From Heliopora coerulea (Eukaryota; Cnidaria; Anthozoa; Scleralcyonacea; Helioporidae), in the NCBI GenBank assembly GCA_030142905.1, contig JASJOG010000046.1, positions 258,501 to 322,500 of the forward strand: DNA of 64,000 bases. The letters run 5' to 3'. The position numbers were made by a program, and so were the translations under genes. Below are positions 25,533 to 36,440 of the stretch, in pieces (positions within the stretch are counted from its first letter, which is position 1; the number at the start of each line of letters is the position of its first letter). The notes under the pieces were generated by a model that ran no database searches, was not told the origin of the DNA, and saw only the letters and a program-made list of their open reading frames with translations.

Positions 25533-27318
25533 ATGCCATCACTTACTTCGAAGACCTGCGAGAAGGGTTACCGTGTTAACACCATGGCGGTCACACCGCA
25601 ATGGTTGTGCGAACAGCTCTTAAACAACTCCGGGTTATTGGTTTTGGATTGTAGACCGTACAACGAATTCGCCCAATCCCACGTCCATGGAGCGATAAAC
25701 CTGGCAGTTCCCTCGCTGATGCTGAGGCGACTAAAAAAAGGTGCTCCCGTAAACTTCTCGAACATGGTCAACTCCGAAGAAGGCAAGCGAAAGTTTGCCA
25801 AACGGGACCTGATGGATAAGATCGTCTTGTACGATTCGTCCGCTGATAACCTGACAAACACTCCTCTCGAACTTATCGTTCAAAGATTGGTCTCCGAAGG
25901 ATTGAATAACGTTCGCTATTTAAAAGGTAGGAGTCGTTCCTGAATTCTAGTTTTAACTCTGTTATGAAGTTTCAGGCAGTACAAGTGAGTAGTAATAATA
26001 ATAAATACTATCTACCATGTACTCTTAATGAATCACTGCTTGACGTATGTATGTTGTTATCCTCCAGGTGGTTTTGCTTGTTTCAAGACCATATTTCCCC
26101 ACGTTTGTGAGTCCGAAGACGTCGATCAAGTCGGGCCGTCCTTCATTCGGCTTTCGGACTTACGTATCACCAACGACGAAGCCAGCCCGCTGAAAACTTG
26201 CTTGCCGAGCAGTCCTTTCGCCGAAGCGAAAGCCAAGAAAGGAGCAGTGGAAATTCTCCCGAATTTATTCCTTGGTAATGCGAAAGATGCTTCGGACTTG
26301 CGAGAACTTGTGGACCGAAACATCAGTTGCATATTAAACGTCACGAATGATATCCCGAACAAATTCGAGAACGACCCGAGATTCACCTACATGAACTTGA
26401 GGGTACAAGACAACTGGCAAACGAACTTAAGCGATTACTTTCAAGAGGCGTTCAGGTTTATTGGTAAGTTGGCATTTATGCGACATTTGCGGAACTACGA
26501 TATGAGCGAGCCGTGTAGATCATTCATAATCTACACACCAGTTTAAAAGTTTGATTCTTGATTTTCCCCAGTGGTATCAAAGAAACCTCAGGAGAAAGAG
26601 AACGCTTTTCCTCCCACCATGTGCTCAAATTTCGCGCAAAAAACTTATTTAATGTCAGCTTGGGTAGGAAATGGTTCGCATTCTCAAAATCCATTTCACA
26701 ACGTGGGTGCTCCATAGTCCGTGAAACTAGATAATCCTTCGTATTTCTTAAAATATATTGGTCTTTTACAATTTTCGCCTGTGAACAAACAAGGAACTTA
26801 GTCTGTATTATAATTGTCATCTGCCTTTAGTTTGTCTGCGAAGGAAACCGCGAAGTAACAATTAAATGCAAATATTGCCCGTCGGAATGTCAGTTTAGTT
26901 ATAAAAAGAAGGGATAGTCTAGTCTACCTCCACATTTATCTCAAATTACTAGAAACGCGGTACGACAATTTAAGTTCATGACCTGAAGACTTTTTATTAT
27001 ATACAGTTTCTGATCGAACATTTAACCTTTTTTTCGGTAGACGAAGCGAGGCTGAATGGGAAAGCTGTCTTGGTTCACTGTCTTGCTGGTATATCCAGAT
27101 CTGTGACCATCACCATAGCCTACCTGATGGAACGCGAACGCCTTTCCCTCAACGACGCCTATGACTTAGTGAAAGAGCGAAAATCTGACGTTTCACCAAA
27201 TTTTGGTTTCATGGGTCAACTGTTGGAGTTTGAGCGAAGCCTCCACATTCCAGAGACTCCAAGTTCCGCTTCCAGCAGCTTGTCTTCAACGAGTAGCTTA
27301 GAAATGGAGGCGTTTTAA
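25533..27318 (+). CDS. DUSP6: MAP kinase phosphatase, DUSP6/7/9 (MKP-3) class
   Basis: Dual-specificity phosphatase predicted to dephosphorylate the Thr and Tyr of activated ERK-type MAP kinases in the cytoplasm. Coding exons are 25533-25926, 26068-26463 and 27041-27318. All junctions are GT-AG and the phases join to 355 residues, close to the ~380 of DUSP6. The N-terminal rhodanese-like domain contains [10 protein letters not shown] and the kinase-interaction motif LRRLKKG (64-70). A linker leads to the catalytic domain (from about residue 189, [12 protein letters not shown]). The general acid is Asp246 (QDNW). The P-loop HCLAGISRS holds Cys277 and Arg283, and the 31-residue Asp-Cys spacing equals that in DUSP6. 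The C-terminus is a Ser-rich tail. Met18 (25584) has the better Kozak context and may be the real start. Assignment within DUSP6/7/9 is not resolved. Confidence 0.95.
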
Positions 27319-27691
27319 ACTCAAATAGAAGGCCAGAAGACGACTCCTAGACAAGTTCCCAGCACGGGAATTTAAATTAGCTTGTTGTTTTAATCGATTT
27401 CGGGCACTCGAGAGGCGCTGTGAACTTAAGCAGCGTGAAATATTGACAGAGCACAGCGTTGAGCAGAGATCTTTTGAGAAAACGCTCTGTTTACCATTTC
27501 TTAATTACAAAATGGAATGATTGATGCTTTGATCCCTCAGGTCGTATTTAAAATTCATTTGGATTTCCGTTGAAGGTTTAATACAAGTTGTGTAATTTAT
27601 TCGTTTCACCAAGATAATTTATTGTCCCACACGAAATAGATGATAGGGCGCCGACGCCGTTGGTGAAGCGAGCCCTTTTCACAGATGATAT

Positions 27692-27750
27692 TGTAAATAG
27701 CCCCAGAGTGTAAATAGAATTATAAAGAAAGAGAATATTCTTTGTAAATA
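27692..27750 (+). promoter_or_regulatory. Three Pumilio-type octamers in the DUSP 3'UTR
   Basis: TGTAAATA occurs at 27692-27699, 27709-27716 and 27743-27750. As RNA, UGUAAAUA fits the PUF consensus UGUANAUA exactly. All three lie between the stop codon (27318) and the first AATAAA (27755), so they should be in the mature mRNA. PUF proteins usually repress or destabilise such mRNAs; that function here is inference. Confidence 0.6.
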
Positions 27751-27754
27751 AGAT

Positions 27755-27814
27755 AATAAACAAGTTGGTTTCGATGTATGAGAACTCAATCCATGCACGT
27801 CACAGTTTAATAAA
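27755..27814 (+). terminator. Poly(A) signals of the DUSP gene
   Basis: AATAAA at 27755-27760 and again at 27809-27814, about 440-500 bp after the stop codon. The T- and GT-rich stretch after the second (TGTTTGCTGG, 27832) is compatible with cleavage near 27830. Confidence 0.6.
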
Positions 27815-27849
27815 AAATGCCTTGAAAGAAGAATGTTTGCTGGCGTTAA

Positions 27850-30000
27850 TGTTTATTTGGTTCAGCTTCAGGGGTTGCGCAATTATTGTAGGTCGATACC
27901 GAGGGAGAAAGGAATGTAACGTCTGTGTACACAGCCAACTGTGAACTGTCATCAACGAAAGCCCTTGATGGATAGACTTAGTTTCACCCCCTTTATTTTA
28001 TCCCCATGCATCGTCTACCAACCTTCAAAAATATGACACACTTATGTGTGAGAAGTTTCGAATGAGAAATTTCGATGACTTTTATAGTTATTGGTTTAGA
28101 ACACACGCGCCTGTTAATTAATTTTCAATTCGTTTTATTTTAAAACCAGGAACTGAGTTGCTAACCAGGAAGGCGTACTCTTATAAGCCGAGTCGAATGT
28201 GTAAATTATGTCAGCTCCGATGTCTGACTGGCTAGAAGCAGTTAATTTTGCTTCATACTAAGGCACTAATGTCGTTCAATTTGCCAAACAAAACGGCGCC
28301 TTTGCACCACTTTTGTTGTACACCCCCTTGTTTACATTAACAGTATCAGTGTTTGATCTTTTTCTATTTCCGAGTTGCCTCGTCATCGCGAAGACAACAT
28401 GAAGAGAAACTGTCATCATCGCTTACAATGATAATTGACAGATACTTTTAATAAGTTCACCTTTTTTTCTCGTATTAGTTTTTACTTACATGATACACAA
28501 AACAAGTAAACTCCTTCGAAGGACGATCTGCCCCAGAAGATGGTGCAATACGATTCTTTAATGTCTGTTTAGATTGTCATTTGAAGACAACCTATCGACA
28601 TCTCAAGTTTCCTTTCCAGGTTTCATCCCTTTTGACTCCTTGGTGGTGTTTTTCGCGATTAAAAGTGTGATAAGGCTCGCTGGATGTCTTCTGAGAGAAA
28701 CTTTAAGTTATGTTCTCGAAAAAAATAGCAGTAAAATCGTGGTGGAAACGCCGTGAAATAGCCAACGGTTCACACCGGCGATTTAAAGTCGCATCTAGGT
28801 TTGCAATGAAAATCGCGACAAAATCGCTACGAAAATCTCTAGTTCGAACTTCGAACCTCTGTACCTATGGTGTGAATGGACCTTTGCGATTCCATCGCAA
28901 ATGTTGCAACATGGGCTAAACATATTGATCACATCTAGCAGAGGTATGTGACAATCAGACTGTGAGGATCAGTCTGTACGCCTACGTACTCAAACGATGT
29001 TAAAATACATGCAAGTCTCACTAGACGTCAGCCTAGACCCTGATGAGGATTTTCAAACAGAATCAAAACACAGCACGTCCACACAGATTAGCCGAAAGTT
29101 GTTGCAAGAATCTCTCGTCACTTGAATTACTGGATAGGCAAATGAACAGTTCGCGGTGGAGCAGAGGACAGGTAACCTGATGATACACGATCCAGTTTCG
29201 CCCCACAGGAGTGAGATCGATATTTCAGAAGAAGTTCAAATTTGATTTGAAAGGTGACCTCCGCGAAAGAAGCGGTCCAAGACGTTAGTCTTCAATAGCA
29301 GGATTTCCCAAGGTTACAACAACCTGAACGACCGACGACAAACTTCTACTGATAAGGCTCTTCGGTTCAAACCATTGTGCTCCTTTCGTAACCTTTTAAA
29401 TTTTCATCGAGGCCAGAAAAAAATGTAATGGCAGGATAGAGCGAGTTGAAATTAGTAACTGTGGGACGTTTGAATCGAATTGAGTGAATGAACAGGAAGT
29501 TACAGTCGTTGAAAGTTTGCTTGGTTTATCGGGATTTGATCGGGATTATTGATTCCAGGGCAAACTGTTGCCATCCGTCTTTGTTATTGGAACAATCTTT
29601 CGGCAGCGGAGCTGTAACTTCCTTATATTCCCATGGTTCGCTTCAAACTTCTCACAATAACTAATATCAACACGCTCTTCTCAGTTGTTATTATTATTTT
29701 TTTGCCTGCGATAAAAATATAAAAAAAAAATCGCCATGGGGGTGTTACAACCTATGCAATTTTCGCTTCTTGTTTAGTCTTGCTGCTGGAATTCATCAAG
29801 CCAGTGTTGTAAACATGCAAAATTTTTTCACGTTGGCTGGCTCGCTGATTCGCCGTGCGTTTAATTCCGTTAAGATACAATATCAAACCTTCAGGATATG
29901 TTGACGGTCTAGTTCGTAAATAATGTTACCTTGCGGATGATTCTGAAATAGAGTCGAAACCGCTGCACATCTGATCCTCGCAGATATCGAGCGTGAAATT
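27850..30000. other. No gene seen
   Basis: Around 28768-28910 several ATCGCGAC/AAATCGC words recur between TCACACCGGCGATTT and GGTGTGAATGG, possibly a small inverted-end element. No exon is recognisable elsewhere. 29925-30000 contains TGCGGATGATTCTGAAATAG, a sequence also found beside the other family 1 SINE copies. Confidence 0.4.
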
Positions 30001-30150
30001 GTGATGAGAATCTCTCGCGCACTTAAACTGGATAAAACGAGCATACTATTCCCAGTTGACTCGATAGCTCAGTTGGTAGAGCAGCCGTCCGGTAACCCGA
30101 AGATGCAAGTACGAATCCCGCTCTCGTCAACTTTTCTAGTTGACTTTAGC
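30000..30150 (+). repeat. tRNA-derived SINE, family 1, copy B
   Basis: The tRNA-like head 30058-30127 has TAGCTCAGTTGGTAGAGC and AAGTACGAATCCCG. It is followed by the family tail CTAGTTGACTTTAGCAGTGT. The ~55 bp before the head (GAGAATCTCTCGCGCACTT, TGGATAAAACGAGC) also match sequence before copy A, so the element extends 5' of the tRNA part. The B-box is mutated. Confidence 0.8.
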
Positions 30151-30189
30151 AGTGTAGGTCCATTCATAAAATATTCTAGTTCGTAAACT

Positions 30190-31720
30190 ACTCATTGGAA
30201 TTCCGAACTGTTGTGTCTCGGGCTGGTCATTACGGTTCGAGGGAGACAATGAGTGTTCAAAAATTATTAATTTTTTTATAAATTAAGGGATGTTGTGATA
30301 GAAATAAACTTTTAAAGGTTTGAAACGCATACCTCATACCATAAATTAATAAAAAAAAATTACTGAAATAACTATTTAATTAACAATGATTTCAACTTAA
30401 CAAAGATGTTCGAGAGCTGCGTGTCCGTGTTGGTAGACACGCCCAGAGTCTTGGTGCACCCAGGCAAAATCGAAATTTGGGAGCCCCCCCTACAAAAATT
30501 ATTTTGATCGATATTGCGCTTGACAAGAACGCTTACATCGCATTCTTTACCGGAGAGCCTGCAGGTAACTATTCCGGTATAGACATGCGTGTCCCGTCCT
30601 GGCTCACTGTGTAAGGGCTCACTGTGTAATCTTCATTTGAAACCTAAAGGAAATACATTGATCAGTATGCCGAGGGAGCCTCTCTTGAGCTAGTGTCCGT
30701 GGCCCCTCTTGCATGTGGGACCTGGGGCCCCTCTTGAGGTTGAGGCCCGGGCCAAACTGCCCCAGTTTCTCTTCTGTCCGGGCCGGCTTGAGTATTGGAC
30801 GACGTTTAAAAAGCCAAAAGGATCAGGGAACTGATAAAACTTGTGGAGGAGAAATACTGTCGTTCCAAGCGAGGAGCATTCGTTTCAGGGGTGGTGGCGC
30901 CAGAGATGGAAGTGGGGGCAACAGCTCTTGTCGAGGAACCTTAGCCCCCCTTTCAGAGAAAAATTGGCAATTCATCGGGGAATTACACTGATGATAACAT
31001 ATTTATATATATTGTGCAAACCATGAGTACTTGTTATTAATTTAACCAAGAACTGATAATAGACTCTTCTCTTCGTGCCAAATCTAAAACTAAACTGTTT
31101 CTAGTCAGTGTATGCGATTATTCTTGCTAAAAATGCTTACTACCTTCAAATAAGGAAATTAGAAAGGGAGCGTGGTCCCAGCCCCTCTGGCTCACCCCCC
31201 TGTCGTAAGCGCTAGCCCCTGCGTCGGAGAATTCCAGGCGCCACCCCCTTGTTTCGCTCGAAACCACAATATCTCCTCTCAGTTTGGCGATTCCTTGACC
31301 TTTTGGTTTTTAAATGTTTTCTTGTTGGCTTGCATTCTCAAAAATTTTGGGCGTATTTAAGTTAGCGCTACAAATTTTCATCACTTCATTGCGTCAAAAA
31401 ATTCAGGAGCCCAAGTTTCAGGAGTTGGCCTCAGTTTAAAAGCAATCTCTTCGTAAAAGTGGCCTCAAAATGATTCAGGCGCTTAGAAAGCATGCACAGT
31501 TTATTTCCGGACACATTTTTCTCCGAAACATATCCAAAATTAGGGTGTCAATGCGTTAGATTAAGTGTCACCGTATATGGCTGAAAGCCTCGAGAATGAG
31601 TGGATTTTTGAATCGAATTTTTTATAGCTCAAAAGTTAAGCCGGAAATTTGACATGTCATCCCAAACAGCAGAAATTATGTTTACGCCCCTGACTATGAT
31701 GAACTACAGGCTTCTGTCTG
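30190..31720. other. No gene seen; locally GC-richer stretch
   Basis: Around 30.68-30.97 kb the sequence is richer in G and C, with repeated GGCCCCTCTTG words (30701, 30727). Its frames match no protein I know. The rest is AT-rich without recognisable features. Confidence 0.35.
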
Positions 31721-31724
31721 AAGT

Positions 31725-32035
31725 GAGGTGCAGCCGTGAAGTGAAGTGCCCGGTATAATGAATTGGGTACTAATTGAAATAGTGTGCGTATCATAAAGTC
31801 GTTTTAAACCATCACAGTGTTGAAAACCTTGATCCAAACTGAAATACGAAAGGAAATTTCCTCAGAATTTTTCTTCGGGAGTGAAGTGCTGTTGTGAAAA
31901 TAAGCACCCTGTACCATGTGCTTGGCACTAAATGAACCAGTGTACATGATTTGACAAAGTCGTTTTAAACCACCATGGCGCTAACAGCCTCGATCCAAAC
32001 ACAAATGCTAAAACAATTTTCTTCGAGGTTCTTAC
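31725..32035. repeat. Tandem duplication, ~161-bp unit
   Basis: Two units share AAAGTCGTTTTAAACCA (31795 and 31956) and CTTGATCCAAAC/CTCGATCCAAAC, with GTGAAGTGC at their starts. The open frame beginning in unit 2 (31975) has no counterpart in unit 1, so I do not call it a gene. 32040-32355 after it shows nothing recognisable. Confidence 0.65.
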
Positions 32036-32356
32036 GAAAGAAGACCTCAGCTCGTGCCAAGAAAAGTCATGGTTCCAGAGAATTTGCTTCTGAGCTTTAT
32101 TCACCATGCAAGCAAGTACTGACCCAAAAGACGAACCAAGAAGCTCTCTTTCCTCTTTCTGGACAAGTACAGGTTGCCGATAAATGATCATCAGGAGCCA
32201 TCACAGGTTAATGTAGAGTTCTTCGAATGCGCTAAGTTTTAACAAAGACATTGCCAACAACGCCTCGGTTTTGCACAATGTCTGTCCATATTTCCCATTA
32301 CTTTGGTTAATGTAAACTCGAAAGAACATCCGGAGTTACGATTTAAGGGAATGAAA

Positions 32357-32357
32357 G

Positions 32358-32405
<48 letters not shown>

Positions 32406-32412
32406 TAATAAC
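32357..32412. repeat. ATA microsatellite
   Basis: About 14-15 almost uninterrupted AAT/ATA triplets, then an imperfect continuation. Simple repeat with no gene attached. Confidence 0.95.
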
Positions 32413-32640
32413 TAAGCCTAATAATAACTAAGTAGTAAGTTTATGTAGGAGAAGAAGTACTTTGATAAACAGAGATCAAGTCATATCGTCGTGCTCGAAA
32501 AGTTATCTGACTGCCCTAGTCAAGTATTTTCTTTTACTATAACTGTTCTTCCTTAACCTCGCAACTCTTTTAATGGTTTTTCGCCTTAAACTGTGAAAAC
32601 TGGGCCGTTTGCATGAGTGAAATAAGCCTCTCCTTAAGTA

Positions 32641-32878
32641 AGACCTGAACTGGTCCATTAATATTAGTACGAAGTCGTGTGTTTCTGTGGGACGTGCCTT
32701 ACGTAAGACGTAAAGAACAAGACCCGGAGTGAACTGGTCCATTTATACGACTGTACGAAGTCACGTCTTACGTTAGACGTGGCTTACGTAAGGTGTGAAC
32801 TTCTAAGACCTGGACATATCCATTTATATGAGTACAAAGTCTCGTCTTGTGTCGGACCTGGTTTACGTAAGGCCACAC
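32641..32878. repeat. Three ~82-bp tandem units, each with TTACGTAA
   Basis: Units share AGACC(T/C)GGA, a TCCATTTATA-like block, AGTACGAAGTC and a terminal TTACGTAAG. The octamer TTACGTAA sits at 32699, 32784 and 32863, i.e. 85 and 79 bp apart. It is a perfect PAR-bZIP/NFIL3 (D-box) palindrome. It may be regulatory or simply part of the repeat. Confidence 0.7.
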
Positions 32879-33464
32879 GAGCATAATTTTTGTACTGTTT
32901 GTACGTGTGTTTGTGCACCTTTTGTTAGGCGCGTGTTATTCCTCCTGCTTACACAAACGGTCCAATTGTCGCTTTCAAAGATAGAATTTGAGCTTGTAAT
33001 TTAACATAGTCTGTAACTATGGTCTGTAATAACCGTGAGGTCGGATTAAAGAAGCGAACGATGTATTGACAGTTGGGAAATAGCAAAACAAGACAGACAG
33101 CCTCATAAACCTTTCCCGATAATGGTGAAAGGAAAGTGACGAATGAGTCATACAAATCACATTTGTCCTTATCGGAGTCACATTTACCAGAATCGCAACA
33201 ATTCTTCACAGTTTATAATATTTCGCCCAGTGTTTCGCTGTAAAATCCTAACAATTCAGTCGAAGGAGTCGTAACGGTTGACATGACTCAGGTTTTCGTT
33301 AAATCGCAAATGTTGTTGCCACGATTATTGCTCTGCGACTCTGACGATTCTTGCCAGCTCATTACGACAGCGTATACCACGCCGGCATATGTGTAAGGTA
33401 GGATACCTTCATTTTTCGGTAGGTCAATTAGTGGGAGAGGAGAATTGTACGGTAAATCTCGACT

Positions 33465-34108
33465 CTGTTGGTAAAATCTAACGGAAAAATCATTTTTGGG
33501 CAGGTCAGATAAAGTTGCTGAAGTTGGTCGAACGAAAAGAAGCGACAGCTTGCCACATACACAGACACACAGACACACAGACACACACTCCACTTGAAAC
33601 GGTCTTGTTTCGCCATGCAGGCTAACTAACGCGATTTCAATAAGTTTGTGTTTGGATTGATTATTTGGATCGTAGCTGAAAACGTCACCTATTAGCTTAT
33701 GAAGTGTCAACATCAAAACGTAGTTAAGATTTGAAAAAGTCGGGATACACCACCCTACTATCCAGATTGTCGCCTTTGGCTGCGCTTGTTGTCCTCGACA
33801 GCTGAAAGGAGTTATCGGGAAAGCATTGATTATGTTGGTAAAATCTAGTGAAAAAGTCACTTTTGAGTTGGTAATGTTGACTAGATTTGTCTGTAAAACT
33901 CATCAAATCGCTTCAACGAAGAGGCGATAGGTTGCCACACACAGTACCGTGTTGGAACGATCTCGTTTAGTCATTGGATCATGGCAGTTAATCGTAAACG
34001 CCAACTGATGTGATTTCAATGATTTTGTACTGGGACTGATTATTGGGTCGCAGCTGAAACCGTCACCTATTAGTTTAAGCGTCAACATAAAACTGTAGTT
34101 AAGGAGAT
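33465..34108. repeat. Two diverged ~270-bp direct repeats with CA-rich insert
   Basis: 33465-33735 and 33835-34108 share GTTGGTAAAATCTA, TTGCCACA, GCGATTTCAAT/GTGATTTCAAT, GATTATTTGGATCG/GATTATTGGGTCG and CGTCACCTATTAG. Unit 1 has an ACACAGAC simple repeat (33555-33590). A minus-strand open frame of 190 codons crosses this repeat but is not conserved in unit 2. A related piece may lie at 36.0-36.1 kb. 32880-33460 before it shows nothing recognisable. Confidence 0.7.
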
Positions 34109-34109
34109 T

Positions 34110-36225
34110 ACGGGCAATTTAATTGTATAAATAGTACGTTAATACGAAGTGTGAAGAGTGAAACAAAACCGTGAAGTGAAGGTGAAGGATAAAGACTGAC
34201 AAACTAGGGGAGACGAAATTTGACTCCGGCCGAGAGCATATTACGGTATTTTGTATTCTCTGATGTTAATTACAAGAACTTGCCGACGCAAATTATTGGC
34301 GTACCGTACCGTTCATCTAAAGCGCTGGGATATTTACCAGCCGGTGGCGCCAATGGTAACACAAATTTCGAGCTTTGTTTAAGATGCGGGAAACATTGGA
34401 AAATAAGCGACCACAAATTAATGAGTGGTGTCTTAATTGAAGACTAGCAGCTGTGGTACCCTGGTCACCACACCTAGGCCCCTGCTGAGAGACGGACTTT
34501 TCATCCTCTGTCTGACCATCACTCAAGTCTTTAAGATGACTCAGGAGAAAGTAATGGATTAGCTTCTAATTAAAGAAATGGCAGAACTTTGGAGTCTTAT
34601 AGGGTAATTCGGATTCCAAATCTACTGGGCGTCCAGCTTGTTGGGGGTGATCAGCTTCCTTCTCTGTTAACTGTGGCGCACCAAAGAGCAAGAAGGACAA
34701 GTTAATGTTCTACCGGGTTTCGACTTGGTACAGTGGCCTGGTCAAGCACTCTTGGTCCCTAAGACCATTATCGAGAAACTGACGAATCCAGTTAGAAATC
34801 GTGGTCGGATTCGCATCCCGGTGAAAGTCAAGAATTTTCTCTATTTACCCATTCCTAGTTTGGGCTTATTACTCGGAGTTTATCATTCATGACCTGGTTC
34901 TTCACCCCTGTGACATAGCCTCTCAAAGCAAACCTTCAGTCATCGTGCTTGTACTATTTTTTTTCTCAAACAGTCAAATACTCTCCTTCGACTTCCTTCT
35001 TTCACCTGTGTTGTCTCTCTCGCCTTGTCCTCTTCATTCGTCCAACCCCTGAAGGGTTGTATTACAACTAAAATACAGTCTATGACAACCCCATACCCAC
35101 GACATAAGCCACAAACCACTCTGATCTTCACAATTTATTCTAGCAATCCGCCGGCTTAAGACAAGCCTTTGCATTTAATTCATTTTCCCTGAAGTTGCAT
35201 GAACGGTGCGGATTTATAATCTGAAACTACTAATCCTCTGACTGAGTGAAGGAGAATTCTTTTCTCATAGTCATAACCATAGAAGGGGGTTGGTCTGTGG
35301 GTACATTAACTTGATTAGCATGGGCCGCGCAATCCTTGAGGTGGTTGTTTTTTATCGAGCCTCTTGACCTTTGTATTTTCGGTCTTTCACTGATGGACGA
35401 CTGTAAGCCATTTACCCAATCTGAGATCAAACAATTTCCAAATCATGTGTTGTTCCTTCGACGGTAATAGGAGTTGGTGAAATCTCAGAGATTTTCGGCG
35501 AAACCCCCTAGAATTTCCGTGAAACCTCATTGTTTCCTTTCTCTGTTTTGGCAATGGCAGTTTTGACAATGAACGTAACACTTTGTAAAATAGATCATCG
35601 TGCATATTTCCTAGAGGAGGGTGGGTGTGTATGTGTATGTTTGAGAGCGGCCACACACATATCAGAGTTTGTTTTTCAACTTCAATTTGTCGTCCCGAAA
35701 AAAACCGATGACTTGCACACCAAAGCATAACCCTTTCTTAGAAGCGAACGTTACATCTGAATAAATTTAAAGATTGGAAGACAGTTTTAAAAATTAAATT
35801 TGGCAAGAAGAAAGGTCTTTCCTACTTAGTCCATATCAACTTGTGAAATATTTTTTGGCTGTCATAAGAGCTAGAAAAAGTTTGCAAATCATTGCGGTTA
35901 AATGTGTGGCCGCAATTTTATCCCGAACCATTAGTTTATTCTTGCCACAAAAAAGATTCCTTCCTAGAAGGTAAAGAGCAATTTTGCAAGGACATCCTTA
36001 TGGCAAAAAAAGGAAGGATACACCGCTCTACCATCAGGATTGACACCTTTGGTCTGTGTCTGTTGTTATCTGCGGTTAAAAGAAGGAATGCGGAATAAGA
36101 TTGAGCATGGTGGAATTATTACAGTCATTTCGCTGTTATTTTTTCGTCAAAGTCGTTACAATTGACAAACCATGCGGAAAATGAATTCCAGTAAAGAAGA
36201 TTATTACCCAGCAGATAGCTTCAAA
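34110..36225. other. No gene supported
   Basis: The frame 34220-34447 (plus) has no recognised domain, start context or splice sites that convince me. Minus frames at 34.9, 35.2 and 35.4-35.7 kb are likewise unsupported. The 36.02-36.08 kb sequence resembles part of the 33.8 kb repeat. Confidence 0.35.
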
Positions 36226-36231
36226 GAGAAC

Positions 36232-36440
36232 CATAAAATGAAATAAATTTAAAATGTTTTATTATTAACGTTTCGTTACTGCGCGTAACGTCATCAGAGT
36301 GACAATTCTACAAAAGTGAAGGGCATGTAACAGTTAAGTTATTTATGCACCCTTCACTCTTGCATAATTGTCACTGATGATATTACGCACAGTAACGAAA
36401 CGTTAGTAATAAAACATTTTAAATATATTTCGTGTTATTT
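36232..36440. repeat. Large fold-back element, hammerhead-like core in both arms
   Basis: Arms of about 90 bp (36232-36323 and 36349-36440) are imperfect inverted copies around a ~25-bp loop. Each arm contains CTGATGA, a GTTAC/GTAAC-type hairpin, then GAAACGTTA: minus at 36268-36297, plus at 36374-36404. The first box and GAAAC both match the hammerhead consensus. The region after GAAACGT is also conserved between arms (AATAAAACATTTTAAAT). Confidence 0.8.

Noticed and set aside
33288..33860. 190-codon open frame on minus
   Set aside because: It crosses a direct repeat and an ACACAGAC simple repeat; the second repeat unit does not keep the frame, and no domain is visible.
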